DNA of 64,000 bases from Bacteroidota bacterium (GCA_963169455.1 CAUJDW010000157.1:40814-104813), one strand, 5' to 3'. Positions 9,310 through 18,002 are shown, counted from the first letter of the stretch. The notes: generated by a model not told the origin, from the letters alone. Translations and numbers: made by a program.

Positions 9310-10596
9310 CTAGCCGGCAGCCAGGTGCTTTCCTCCGCTCAGCGGTTTTTCCGGCAGGATTTCATACTGCACAAAAAGCAGCGTCACCAGGGCGGAAATC
9401 AGGAAATAGGCTGCGACGCCCCAGGCTGCACCGGGCGCAATTGTGTTGAGCAGAAACCAGTCGCCCTGCTGGTAGACCAGCGCCAGCCCGATAAGCGACT
9501 TGCCGCTTTCCACCCACCAGGCATGGGGGTTTTTGTCCATTAGCATCGAATAACTGAAAATGGACAGGAAGAGAAACCCTCCGTACGCGAGCGCTCCCTG
9601 AAAGCCAATGGCGCCCAGCATGTTGAAAAGGTACATCATTGATGCAAAGGTGAAGGCGAATTGCACCCATGACCACCACTGCAGGCGCAGGGAAACTCCC
9701 GGCTCGTATTTGTCGAAATGATAAACATCCCGGATCGAATCCACCGGATAGGCTTCCGCTACGTCAGCAGGCCGCCAGCCGGTTGGCATGAACCATATCC
9801 TGAACTTCGCGGCGATGGACCGGGTGCGCCAGGCATCCCGCATCAAAAGCCAGAGGTGCTGAAAATTGATGATGATGGGGTTCCAGGTGCGCACCGGGCG
9901 GGTCACGCCGTACACCGGCGGCACATCGTCGAGTTCCTCCTGGAAAGTGCCGAATATTTTATCCCAGATGATGAAAATAGCGGAAAGGTTCTTGTCCAGG
10001 TATTCCGGGTTGATGGCGTGATGCACCCTGTGGTGGGAAGGCGTTACGATGACTTTTTCCAGAAACCCAAGCTTGCCGATCAGGCGGGTGTGATACCAGT
10101 ACTGGGCAAACAAGTGTAAGGGCGCTACGACGTTGACCACCTCCTCAGGTACGCCCAGAAAAGCAATGGGAATAAGAAAAAAAACCGTGATGGAAACAAA
10201 ACCGGAAATGGACTGCCTCAGCGCGCAACCCAAATTGTATTCCTCACTGCTGTGGTGCACGATGTGCCGGTTCCAGAAGTAGTTGACTTCATGCGACAGG
10301 CGGTGCACCCAGTAGCCGGCAAAGTCCAGCCCGATGAAGGCGAGGACATATACCAGCCAGCTGGAGCTGATCTCAAACAGGGCAAGATGCTCTGCGAACC
10401 AGCCGTATGAAACGATGACAAGGGTTAGCCCCAGAACATCCTTTATGGTGTTCGTCAGGCCGGAACTCAGGCTCGACAAGGTGTCCATGCTCCGGATAAC
10501 CTTTGCGCCTTTTATCCGGGCAACAATCGCTTCAAGCAGCAAAAGCGTGATAAAAAAAGGGATGGCGTAGTTGAGCACCTTTGCGTAGGCTTCCAT
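9310..10596 (-). CDS. Sterol desaturase / fatty acid hydroxylase superfamily membrane protein
   Basis: An integral-membrane di-iron enzyme of the sterol desaturase / fatty acid hydroxylase superfamily, about 428 residues. The eight-histidine signature is visible in three boxes: HRLSHE, then HIVHHSS about 12 residues later, and HHRVHH after two membrane helices. These ligate two irons for hydroxylation or desaturation of a lipid. Several hydrophobic helices lie at both ends, and the C-terminal ~130 residues add further membrane segments beyond the catalytic core. The frame continues upstream to a GTG at 10653; the ATG at 10596 (MEAYAKVLNYAIP) sits just before the first helix and is preferred. 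The true lipid substrate cannot be read from sequence. Confidence 0.88.
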   Translation of the reverse strand: MEAYAKVLNYAIPFFITLLLLEAIVARIKGAKVIRSMDTLSSLSSGLTNTIKDVLGLTLVIVSYGWFAEHLALFEISSSWLVYVLAFIGLDFAGYWVHRLSHEVNYFWNRHIVHHSSEEYNLGCALRQSISGFVSITVFFLIPIAFLGVPEEVVNVVAPLHLFAQYWYHTRLIGKLGFLEKVIVTPSHHRVHHAINPEYLDKNLSAIFIIWDKIFGTFQEELDDVPPVYGVTRPVRTWNPIIINFQHLWLLMRDAWRTRSIAAKFRIWFMPTGWRPADVAEAYPVDSIRDVYHFDKYEPGVSLRLQWWSWVQFAFTFASMMYLFNMLGAIGFQGALAYGGFLFLSIFSYSMLMDKNPHAWWVESGKSLIGLALVYQQGDWFLLNTIAPGAAWGVAAYFLISALVTLLFVQYEILPEKPLSGGKHLAAG

Positions 10597-10777
10597 TTCA
10601 ATTCCAATTTTGCCTGAAAAATAATAATTTAAGGTGACTAAGTAGTTTGACACATTTAGCAGAACAATATAGGCAATCCAACGTGCCCAACTACTTAATT
10701 ACTGAAAAATGACATGGAAAGTGCGGAGCCCCATGCATCCCTGGCTAATTTTACAAATCACTTAAATAGAAAAAGTT

Positions 10778-12043
10778 ATGAGGAATACTGTACTCCTTTC
10801 GGCAATGGCGCTCTGGGCCGGCCTGGCGAATGGCCAAACCGTTCAGGGAACCTACGGGCCCTCTTATATCATTCAGGGCTTCTACTCCTTTGAGAATGAT
10901 GAAATGGTGAATGTACTCAATACCGACTGGGATATTGCTTTTTCTGCTGCAGGCGCACAGGACGGGGGCATCCACGTCAATGAAGCTGTTGAATCTTCGG
11001 GAAACGAGCTGGAATTGTACGAAGCTCCGACAGATGATTTCAACGATGCCATCAGCCAGAGCAACCTGGGTGTCCGGCTCTATAATGACGAATCCAGCTG
11101 GAGCCATGGCGCCTTCAATGCCAGCAAAGACCCCGGCGACCCTGACGACTACGGCTGGGGTTATTTCAACCAGGCTGAGGGCGCTGTCGTCGGAGACGAG
11201 GTTTTCGTCCTGAAACTGAGGAACGGAGCCTACAGGAAAATCCAGGTCATTTCCCTTGATCAGGGAATATACACCTTTAAATACGCCAACCTGGACGGCT
11301 CCGGCGAAGTGGTGCAAACCATAAACAAGGCGGAATTCGGCGATGTGGCCTTCTTCTCCTTTGCCGGTGGGGGAGAGGTGGTGGATTTCATTCCCCCTCA
11401 TTGGGATCTCCTGTTCACCCGCTACAGCGCGCCCCTCGAGGATGGTTCGCCCGAGCCCGTGAACTACCTGGTAACAGGCGTGCTGTCCGGTTATGGTGTG
11501 GAAGTGGCGGAAGCCAAAGGCGTGGACCCGCAGGCCGTCACTTTCGAAGAATACCAGGATTCCCTGCAATCCTCCCTCGATGTGATCGGGTATGACTGGA
11601 AAGAATTTAACCTTCAGCTCTTTCAATGGGCACTGGACGACGACCTGGCTTACTTCCTCAAAACAGCCTCCGGCGATGTCTGGAAAATCATTTTCACCAG
11701 TTTCTCTGGCGCGGGCAGCGGCGATTTCGCCTTCGAGCGGGAATTTGTCGGCAATGTAAGTTCCGCGGAGGAACAAGCAGGCGCTATATCAGGGCTTGGC
11801 GTTTTCCCCAACCCGCTTCAGGGCCCAGCCACCCTGGCTTTTTCCCTGAAACAGGCAGGAGTTGTGCGCCTGTTATTGTCCAACACCCTTGGCCAAAGAG
11901 TATGGGCCGGCCGGATTGACGGCAATGCCGGTTTCAACGCCTTTCTGCTTCCTGAAATTCCGGTTTCCGCCGGGCAGTATGTGCTTTCCCTGGAGTTGGA
12001 AAATGGCGAGGTGGCTTCCCGCTTAATCGCAAAAAGCCGATAA
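10778..12043 (+). CDS. T9SS-targeted secreted protein with HmuY-like features
   Basis: A secreted protein of 421 residues: signal peptide 1-20 (ends ANGQ), a beta-rich body, and a T9SS sorting domain over the last ~85 residues (GVFPNPLQGPATLAF near its start, GQYVLSLELENG near its end). The body has WDIAFSA at about residue 51 and HWDLLFTRY at about residue 208. It resembles the HmuY heme-binding family, in which two WD-containing strands and a GDEVFVLKLRNGAYRKIQV-like strand recur. It has no neighbour with an obvious heme function. The HmuY link is a tentative family resemblance; the export route is well supported. Confidence 0.75.
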   Translation: MRNTVLLSAMALWAGLANGQTVQGTYGPSYIIQGFYSFENDEMVNVLNTDWDIAFSAAGAQDGGIHVNEAVESSGNELELYEAPTDDFNDAISQSNLGVRLYNDESSWSHGAFNASKDPGDPDDYGWGYFNQAEGAVVGDEVFVLKLRNGAYRKIQVISLDQGIYTFKYANLDGSGEVVQTINKAEFGDVAFFSFAGGGEVVDFIPPHWDLLFTRYSAPLEDGSPEPVNYLVTGVLSGYGVEVAEAKGVDPQAVTFEEYQDSLQSSLDVIGYDWKEFNLQLFQWALDDDLAYFLKTASGDVWKIIFTSFSGAGSGDFAFEREFVGNVSSAEEQAGAISGLGVFPNPLQGPATLAFSLKQAGVVRLLLSNTLGQRVWAGRIDGNAGFNAFLLPEIPVSAGQYVLSLELENGEVASRLIAKSR

Positions 12044-12454
12044 AACAAATTGTTTTAAATTATCCGTATTTCCGCAAATGTTTTTTTGCGCAAAGCAGAG
12101 TGCCTTCGGGAAATAAAACATGCCGGCGAAACGGAGCGCCTGGCTGGAAAAGCGCTGATGTATTGGAGTCAGGAGTTTTTCCAGCCAGGGCTCTGGTTTT
12201 TTCGCAGAAGCCGGGCGGCGCCTGTAGCGGTAAATGTTCGCCAGAATCATTCATTGCGAGTTCGTTAGCGCTGAAGTTTTCAAGGGCATTTGAATAGATG
12301 CCCCGGCCTGTATTTTTCCGCTCCAGGTATTGAGTGCCGCTCAATCCGTTATTTTGTCCTATAATTTATATTATGTTAAATAAAAAAAGAGCCCTCCCAC
12401 CTTCCCGCCTCCTTTCGGGTATTTTTTGTACATTGCCCGCCTGACTCCCTCCTT
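12044..12454. other. Intergenic region, no gene seen
   Basis: About 410 bases between two plus-strand genes. The stop codon of the upstream gene starts an AT-rich perfect inverted repeat (TAAAACAA, 1 base, TTGTTTTA, 12041-12057), too weak to call a terminator with confidence. The stretch near 12360-12395 is strongly A/T rich and probably carries the promoter of the next gene, but no full consensus is visible. Confidence 0.4.
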
Positions 12455-13564
12455 ATGATCCGTCCGCTTAACGCCTTTCTGGCTTTTCCGCTGTGCCTGG
12501 TTTTCATTCAGGCTCCCGGGCAAAACAGCCCGGCGCACTATTTGTACATCGAGCAATACAAGGATATCGCGATCCGGGAAATGGCCCGCACAGGAATCCC
12601 CGCCAGCATAACGCTCGCACAGGGCATCCTGGAATCCAACGCCGGGCGCAGTGAACTGGCTGTGCTGGCCAACAACCATTTCGGGATTAAGTGCGGCAGC
12701 GGCTGGAGCGGAGCGGCTTATTTCAAAAAGGACGACGACTACGGCCCGGATGGCTACAGGGTGGAATCCTGTTTCCGCTCCTACCCTACCGTTGAAGCCA
12801 GTTTTATCGACCATTCCGGTTTTTTAATTTCGCCCCTGAAAGCAACCCGCTACGGCTTTTTATTCAGGCTGGATCCCACGGATTACGCAGGCTGGGCCAA
12901 TGGCCTGCAACAGGCCGGCTATGCAACCAACCCGGCTTATGCCGCGCAGTTGGCCGGCCTGATCGAACGCTACGAATTGATGCAATACGACCAGCTGGGC
13001 GTTATGCCTGCCGGCCCCTCGGCGCTGGCCCCGCCCCCTATCGTTTCCACAACCAATAACGTGCCATTTACGATCGCCTCAGGTTATGAAACCGCTCAGG
13101 ACATCGCCTGGCGCACCAGAGTCCCTGTGGGCGACCTCCTCGTGTACAACGAAGACCTGCCCACCGGTTACCTCCTGCCGGCAGGCCAGAAGGTGTACCT
13201 CGCTGCAAAAAGAAGAGCTTTCAAAGGCCCGGTGGAAACCCATGAAGTCCAGCCTTCGGAGTCCGTGTACGATATTGCCCAGCGCTATGGCGTGCGCCTT
13301 GACAGGCTGCTGGCCCGCAACCGCCTGGAAGCGGGTGAACAACCTGCTGCGGGAGAATTACTGAAATTGCGGGGATGGAAAACCAATAACCCGCCGGCAA
13401 TCCAGCCCTATTCCTATGAGGGCGCCGTATATCATACCGTAGTGACAGGCGATACGCTTTGGAACATCGCCCGGCGCTACCAGACGAATGTCGAAAGCCT
13501 GAAGCAGCTCAATAACCTGCCGGGCGACCTCATCAGGCTGGGTATGCAAATCCGTGTAAGGTGA
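12455..13564 (+). CDS. Secreted glucosaminidase (GH73-type) with three LysM domains
   Basis: A 369-residue cell-wall hydrolase. A signal peptide (about 1-22) precedes a GH73/FlgJ-type N-acetylglucosaminidase domain at about 28-180. The likely acid catalyst is Glu60 in AQGILESNAGRSELA, and NHFGIKC is the following conserved block. Three LysM peptidoglycan-binding modules follow at about 205-255, 263-305 and 322-368 (the last is HTVVTGDTLWNIARRYQTN). It would act in the periplasm on peptidoglycan during growth or remodelling. Its stop is 12 bases from the convergent stop of the cardiolipin-synthase-like gene. Assignment is firm; the exact physiological role is not. Confidence 0.92.
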   Translation: MIRPLNAFLAFPLCLVFIQAPGQNSPAHYLYIEQYKDIAIREMARTGIPASITLAQGILESNAGRSELAVLANNHFGIKCGSGWSGAAYFKKDDDYGPDGYRVESCFRSYPTVEASFIDHSGFLISPLKATRYGFLFRLDPTDYAGWANGLQQAGYATNPAYAAQLAGLIERYELMQYDQLGVMPAGPSALAPPPIVSTTNNVPFTIASGYETAQDIAWRTRVPVGDLLVYNEDLPTGYLLPAGQKVYLAAKRRAFKGPVETHEVQPSESVYDIAQRYGVRLDRLLARNRLEAGEQPAAGELLKLRGWKTNNPPAIQPYSYEGAVYHTVVTGDTLWNIARRYQTNVESLKQLNNLPGDLIRLGMQIRVR

Positions 13565-13575
13565 AGGCGGGTTTT

Positions 13576-14745
13576 TCAAGGCTTGGCCTCCTGCCTTTCT
13601 TCGGTAAACCAGTGCAGCAGGCGTATGGATTGGATAATGCCCAGGTAGAACAATTTCCTGGCCAGACTGGCATGCCAGGGCGCATTCAGGTAATCAGCCG
13701 GGTTGGCCTCCACACAGTCCAGAAGGATGGCCTGATTCAGGTGCTCCTGAAAGGCGCCGGCTACTTCCTGGTCAAAAATTTCGATATTCAGCTCCACACT
13801 CAGCAGGTCGCTGAGGTCATTCAGGTTGAAAGACCCCACGCTGCACCAACGGCCATCCGCAACAGCCACTTTTGCATGCAGAATGGCCGGCTGGTACTCA
13901 AATATCCTCACCCCGCATCGCAGGAGCTTGGGGTACAGGTATTTAACAGCCGTGCTGTAAAAAAGCACATCGGTTTGCCCGGGGAGTATCAGGCGAACAT
14001 CAACGCCCCGCGAAGCTGCTTTGCAAATGAGTTTGAGCATCCTTCGCCCTGGGAGAAAATAACTGGCTACCAGGGTCAGCGAGCGCCGGGCGCCGATAAT
14101 CGCCCGATTATACCCCCGGCGGATTTCCCGCCTGCCCTGGAAGACATCATTGAGGCGAACCTCTACTTTGCTCCGGCCAAGGCGTCCTTTTTTAAGTAGC
14201 TTTTTAAGGGAAATCTTTGGATACGGTTTTTTAAAAAAAATACTGGCCGCCAGCCTGTGCAGTTCTTCACAAACCTCCCCCCCCTCGAGGAAAACAGCGA
14301 AATCCAGCCAGGGGCGCTCCATAGAACTGCCTCGGTAACGGTTGGCAATGTTCAATCCTCCCACCAGGGCTTTGCTCTTATCGAATACGGCAAGTTTGTG
14401 GTGCATCCTGCGCCCCGTCCTGAATGGAATGGAAAATTTGACGGGCGAGAAAAAACGCAGGCTGGCCCCGGCGTCCTCCAGTTCCTTGCGGAACCGCTTC
14501 GGAAGGTTAACGCTGCCGATGCCGTCCACGAGAATATTCACCTCCACTCCTCTCCTTCCGGCCTTGATGAGCGCCTGCTGCACCTCTCTTCCGGTCTCGT
14601 CATCGCTGATGATGTAATACTGCAGATGGATGACCTCCCTGCTGGCCTCGATGAGCCATAGCAGGCGCTGAAAGAAGCCCTCTCCACCCTGAATTATTTC
14701 GATGCTCTGAAAAGCACTGTGCTGCGTTTCGGAAATTTCGGGCAT
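13576..14745 (-). CDS. Phospholipase D-like protein, cardiolipin synthase type
   Basis: A phospholipase D superfamily enzyme of about 389 residues, probably a cardiolipin synthase or related phosphatidyltransferase at the inner membrane. It carries two HKD motifs: HHKLAVFDKSKALVGGLN at about residue 115, and HAKVAVADGRWCSVGSFN near 290. Both have the His, Lys and Asp plus the following G(S/G)xN. No N-terminal transmembrane hairpin is present, unlike long ClsA enzymes, so it is closer to the short ClsB/ClsC layout. The frame opens at a TTG (14760); the ATG at 14745 is preferred. No operon partner is evident: the neighbour upstream is read in the same direction after a 76-base gap. Confidence 0.88.
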   Translation of the reverse strand: MPEISETQHSAFQSIEIIQGGEGFFQRLLWLIEASREVIHLQYYIISDDETGREVQQALIKAGRRGVEVNILVDGIGSVNLPKRFRKELEDAGASLRFFSPVKFSIPFRTGRRMHHKLAVFDKSKALVGGLNIANRYRGSSMERPWLDFAVFLEGGEVCEELHRLAASIFFKKPYPKISLKKLLKKGRLGRSKVEVRLNDVFQGRREIRRGYNRAIIGARRSLTLVASYFLPGRRMLKLICKAASRGVDVRLILPGQTDVLFYSTAVKYLYPKLLRCGVRIFEYQPAILHAKVAVADGRWCSVGSFNLNDLSDLLSVELNIEIFDQEVAGAFQEHLNQAILLDCVEANPADYLNAPWHASLARKLFYLGIIQSIRLLHWFTEERQEAKP

Positions 14746-14821
14746 ACCAATCTTTCTCAATGCTATGCGAACATAGAAAGACTTTTTGAAAGTGGGAAAT
14801 TTTATCCACTTCTCCCCTGCC

Positions 14822-15364
14822 CTAGAACCTCTTTCCTATACCAAGCGCTATCGACCAGGTGTCATAAGCTTCCTTCCGGGTATCGTAAAACAGGGTTGGC
14901 GAAATATCCCAACCATGGCCCACTTCGAATTCATACTCTGCTCCAAAGCGGACAAGGAAGAAATTCTCCCGGCGCTCCACTTCCAAGCCGGGGCCCAGTT
15001 GAAGAACCAGGCCTCGCCATGGTTTGAACAGGGCATCCAGGGTAAACACCATCGGATATTCCCGCTCCAGGAATTCTTCATGGCCTTGTTCTACGATAAA
15101 TGACTGTATTTCAAGGTCATTGTGCAGCCCAACACCCCAGGCCGGGCTTGCCCAGTACTCCAGGTCCAGGCCCCAGGATGGTATGGCCAGATGTTCCTGC
15201 GATTCGCCTGCAGGGACAAAGGTGTGCCCAATGAGCACGGCAACCCGCCAGTGCCCGAATTCATGGCCTTCCTCCGGAGATGAAGTACCCGGATGGCCGT
15301 GCTGAGAAAAGAGAGGAAAGGCGCCAAGCGCCAGCAGGACAAATGAATACAGCAACTTTTGCAT
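14822..15364 (-). CDS. Small outer-membrane-type protein, His-rich after the signal peptide
   Basis: I do not recognise the family. From the ATG at 15364 the protein has 180 residues: a signal peptide (MQKLLYSFVLLALGAF, cut near FSQ), a short His/Glu-rich stretch (QHGHPGTSSPEEGHEFGHW), then alternating amphipathic beta-strands ending in WSIALGIGKRF, as expected for a small outer-membrane barrel. The frame runs 10 codons further upstream, but the signal peptide fixes the start at 15364. A CRP/FNR-like palindrome lies about 56 bases upstream. The histidines could bind metal, which is only a guess. Confidence 0.7.
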   Translation of the reverse strand: MQKLLYSFVLLALGAFPLFSQHGHPGTSSPEEGHEFGHWRVAVLIGHTFVPAGESQEHLAIPSWGLDLEYWASPAWGVGLHNDLEIQSFIVEQGHEEFLEREYPMVFTLDALFKPWRGLVLQLGPGLEVERRENFFLVRFGAEYEFEVGHGWDISPTLFYDTRKEAYDTWSIALGIGKRF

Positions 15365-15419
15365 GATGACAGGAGCTTTTCGCTTTTCATGCAAAAGAAA
15401 ACATTCCGGCGGCCTCGTA

Positions 15420-15437
15420 AAGTGAGAAAAGTCACTT
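15420..15437 (-). promoter_or_regulatory. CRP/FNR-family-like palindromic operator
   Basis: AAGTGA, six bases, TCACTT (15420-15437) is a perfect inverted repeat whose GTGA-N6-TCAC core equals the half-sites and spacing recognised by CRP-type regulators. It sits about 56 bases before the start of the small outer-membrane protein gene. No regulator gene is in the window, so binding is inferred from pattern alone. Confidence 0.4.
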
Positions 15438-15762
15438 AGGAATAAAAATGCCCCCTGCCCGAATGTTTATTTATACCTTCCTGCACTCAACAGCAAGCAG
15501 GCGGCATACCGGGGAAAACTGAAAAAGAAATCTGCGCACGTTGTGGCGTTTGCTCCATAACACGGAAAGGATCAAAAGGGTCAGCATGGGATATAAGACT
15601 TATTTTGGATATTGAATAAACTCTATAACGCAAGACGGCGGGAAATAGTTTGGGGGCAGAAAAAAAAAGCAATACCAAACAACTATTTGATAATCAATAA
15701 CTTGCAATAACAAGCTCCTCTGTCTTCCAGTTTTTTATGCAGCATACACCAAAAGCAGGGCC
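15438..15762. other. Intergenic region, no gene seen
   Basis: Between the regulatory palindrome and the hairpin after pdhB there is A/T-rich sequence with no convincing coding frame. A 63-codon minus-strand frame at 15487-15678 lacks a signal, a domain or a plausible start region. Confidence 0.4.
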
Positions 15763-15820
15763 GGCCACGGGGTGGCTGAAATATAGAGAACCCAGAGGGG
15801 AAGCCACCCCGTAGCTGGCC
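15763..15820 (-). terminator. Hairpin after pdhB
   Basis: CGGGGTGGCT (15768-15777) pairs perfectly with AGCCACCCCG (15802-15811), and outer GGCC ends extend the stem. It lies 10 bases past the TAG of pdhB. Reading on the minus strand, the stem is followed by a modest CTTTTGG, so a terminator or 3'-end stem is likely. Confidence 0.5.
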
Positions 15821-15829
15821 AAGCAGCCC

Positions 15830-16816
15830 CTAATACCTTATATACATCACCTCCTTTGCCGCTTTAACAATCTTATCTGCGTTGGGCAGGTAGGCATCCA
15901 CCAGGGTAGGCGCATAAGGCAGGGAAGTATCGGCGGAATTGACGCGGGTTACGGGCGCATCCAGGTAGTCAAAGGCATACTTCTGGACACCATAGGCCAC
16001 TTCTGCGGAGACGCCGGCCAGAGGCCAGGACTCATCGATAACGACGAGCCGGTTGGTTTTTTTAACCGAATCAACGATGGTTTTATAGTCCAGAGGCCGA
16101 ATGGTCCGCAGGTCGATCACTTCAGCAGAAATACCCTCTTTGGCCAGTTGGTCGGCAGCTTCAAGGGTTGGGATCATCATTTTGTTGAAGGAAACCAGGG
16201 TGATATCCATACCCTCGCGCCGCACCGCAGCCTGGCCGATCGGAACGAGGTATTCACCCTCGGGAACTTCGCCCTCGAAGCCATACAGTAACTCGGATTC
16301 CATCATACAAACCGGGTCGTCGTCGCGAATGGCTGATTTGAGCAAGCCTTTGGCGTCGGCGGGATCCACGCAGGAAATGACTTTCAGGCCGGGGACGTTG
16401 GCCATCCAGCTCTCGAAAGTCTGCGAATGCTGCTGAGCCAGCTGGCCGGCGCTACCGGAAGGCCCCCGGAAGACAATGGGGCACTTGAACTGGCCGGCGG
16501 ACTGCGAAAGGGTTTTGGCGGCGTTATTCACGATCTGGTCAAAGGCCAGAACGGCAAAGTTCCAGGTCATGAATTCAACGATCGGTCGAAGCCCGTTCAT
16601 AGCGGCGCCTACCCCGATTCCGGCAAAACCGAGCTCGGCGATGGGCGTATCGATAATCCGCCTCGGGCCGAACTCATCGAGCATGCCTTTGCTGACTTTG
16701 TATGCGCCATCATATTCCGCAACCTCCTCCCCCATCAGAAATACCGTATCGTCCCGGCGCATTTCTTCTATCATAGCTTCGCGCAAAGCGTCACGTAGTG
16801 CCAGTTTTCTTGCCAT
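15830..16816 (-). CDS. pdhB: Pyruvate dehydrogenase E1 component, beta subunit
   Basis: The beta subunit of the thiamine-diphosphate-dependent E1 of pyruvate dehydrogenase (328 residues, normal length), which with the alpha subunit decarboxylates pyruvate and hands acetyl to lipoyl-E2. Typical blocks are RDALREAMIEEMRRDDTVFLMGEEV, TPIAELGFAGIGVGAAM, FRGPSGSAGQLAQQHSQ, and near the end EVAYGVQKYAFDYLDAPVTRV. It stands alone here: E1 alpha and E2 are not in the window, while a lipoamide dehydrogenase (E3) gene lies at 40706. It is preceded by an exact Bacteroidota promoter at 16907-16936 and followed by a hairpin. Related branched-chain E1 beta subunits are similar, but the match to pyruvate-type sequences is good. 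Confidence 0.93.
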   Translation of the reverse strand: MARKLALRDALREAMIEEMRRDDTVFLMGEEVAEYDGAYKVSKGMLDEFGPRRIIDTPIAELGFAGIGVGAAMNGLRPIVEFMTWNFAVLAFDQIVNNAAKTLSQSAGQFKCPIVFRGPSGSAGQLAQQHSQTFESWMANVPGLKVISCVDPADAKGLLKSAIRDDDPVCMMESELLYGFEGEVPEGEYLVPIGQAAVRREGMDITLVSFNKMMIPTLEAADQLAKEGISAEVIDLRTIRPLDYKTIVDSVKKTNRLVVIDESWPLAGVSAEVAYGVQKYAFDYLDAPVTRVNSADTSLPYAPTLVDAYLPNADKIVKAAKEVMYIRY

Positions 16817-16906
16817 ATCCTTTTATGGTTAACATGATTGAATTTTCGCTGCAGGCAATGGGGGCCTGAACCCCTGAATATCCTGGAACCACCCGCAAAC
16901 GGAATG

Positions 16907-16936
16907 CAAAAATAGTAAAACTACCTGGATTAACAA
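16907..16936 (-). promoter_or_regulatory. Bacteroidota-type promoter of pdhB (TTG-N19-TATTTTTG)
   Basis: On the minus strand TTG (16936-16934), exactly 19 bases, then TATTTTTG (16914-16907). It is a full match to the Bacteroidota housekeeping consensus, about 90 bases before the pdhB start codon. Confidence 0.6.
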
Positions 16937-17108
16937 CAAGCGCCGAAGCTTGTTCAAGGCTGTTAAAATGGAGCCGGGCTGCAATATTATAGCACGGAAA
17001 CAGCAGTTTTAGTATTTTTGCGTTTTCATTTGATAATAAGCCTCCATCAAGAGGCGTTTCCAAATCGTCCAGACACAAAAAAAGAACATATCCAAAATCA
17101 GAAAAGCA

Positions 17109-17267
17109 ATGAAAATCAGGAACCTCAGAAGAATGAGCACCATCGCAGCAACGCTTGCCGCCGCCGTCATCCTCTCATCCTGCAACCGCGGCTATGGTTG
17201 CCCAACCAACTTTTCCCTGAACGATGTATTTTCAACCCTTGTCGATGTGGCAGCCAACTTGTTTTAA
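17109..17267 (+). CDS. Small lipoprotein, 52 residues
   Basis: A 52-codon frame that starts at the ATG at 17109 and ends in TAA at 17265-17267. It begins MKIRNLRRMSTIAATLAAAV and has a clear lipobox (ILSSC, Cys25), leaving a mature lipoprotein of only 28 residues that ends in VDVAANLF. The charged start, hydrophobic core and lipobox in correct order are hard to explain by chance. A TATTTTTG promoter-like -7 element lies at 17013-17020. It ends 66 bases before mnmD. Its function is unknown. Confidence 0.65.
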   Translation: MKIRNLRRMSTIAATLAAAVILSSCNRGYGCPTNFSLNDVFSTLVDVAANLF

Positions 17268-17333
17268 CGAACGGGTAAAGTGGCCCGAACCCGGGATTTA
17301 AAGAACAAGTTCACGATCATCGCCAGAGCAGCC

Positions 17334-18002
17334 ATGGAGGCAGGACAGATCTTCGAAACACAGGACGGCTCTCATTCTGTCTTCTCCGATACTTATGGCG
17401 TCAGTTACCACTCCAGATACGGCGCTATTCAGGAGTCGCGGCACGTCTTCATCGAGGCCGGCCTTTTTTACAAAATGCCGCTCTGCAAAAGTGTGTCGAT
17501 ACTCGAAGCGGGATTTGGAACAGGCCTCAACGCCCTGCTCACCCTGATCGAGGCGAACAGGCATCAGGTGCAGGCCCACTACGAAACAATTGAAGCTTAC
17601 CCCCTCACTCCCCGGCAGGCCGGGTTGCTCAACTACCCCAGCCTGCTGGGCGAAGAAGCCGCGGCCCACTTCATGCAGTTGCACGAAGCCAACTGGGAGG
17701 AAGCACACGCCATTACGCCTTATTTCAGTTTCCGGAAAAGGCTTCAGCGCTTTGAAGACATCCGGGATGAACAGGCGTTTGACATCGTCTATTTCGACGC
17801 ATTTGCCCCCGGCGCCCAGCCCGAACTCTGGGAGGAAGCAGTCCTGGAAAAGATGTACAAGGCGCTGAAATCAGAAGGAATTCTGGTGACTTATTGCGCG
17901 AAAGGGGCCGTCAAGCGAACGCTCAAAAACCTGGGGTTTACGATAGAAGCCCTGAAAGGGCCGCCGGGAAAGCGGGAAATGACGCGGGCAATAAAAGGGT
18001 AA
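17334..18002 (+). CDS. mnmD: tRNA 5-methylaminomethyl-2-thiouridine methyltransferase, MnmD type
   Basis: A SAM-dependent methyltransferase (222 residues) that finishes the wobble-uridine modification mnm5s2U34 in tRNA. It is the stand-alone MnmD form, without the FAD oxidase half of MnmC. Family blocks seen are TQDGSHSVFSDTYGVSYHS, GAIQESRHVFIEAGL, the SAM-binding LEAGFGTGLNALLT, and VYFDAFAPGAQPELW. The frame extends to a GTG at 17280, but family members begin close to the DGSH block, so the ATG at 17334 is preferred. The reading frame converges on the AP2 gene with a 9-base gap. Confidence 0.9.
   Translation: MEAGQIFETQDGSHSVFSDTYGVSYHSRYGAIQESRHVFIEAGLFYKMPLCKSVSILEAGFGTGLNALLTLIEANRHQVQAHYETIEAYPLTPRQAGLLNYPSLLGEEAAAHFMQLHEANWEEAHAITPYFSFRKRLQRFEDIRDEQAFDIVYFDAFAPGAQPELWEEAVLEKMYKALKSEGILVTYCAKGAVKRTLKNLGFTIEALKGPPGKREMTRAIKG

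Noticed and set aside
12041..12057. Perfect A/T palindrome at a stop codon as terminator
   Set aside because: The single-base loop and pure A/T stem make a stable RNA hairpin unlikely; noted only in the intergenic entry.
17018..17278. 86-codon frame overlapping the small lipoprotein in another frame
   Set aside because: Low-complexity product (many Gln/Asn/His) without features; the lipoprotein frame explains the region better.
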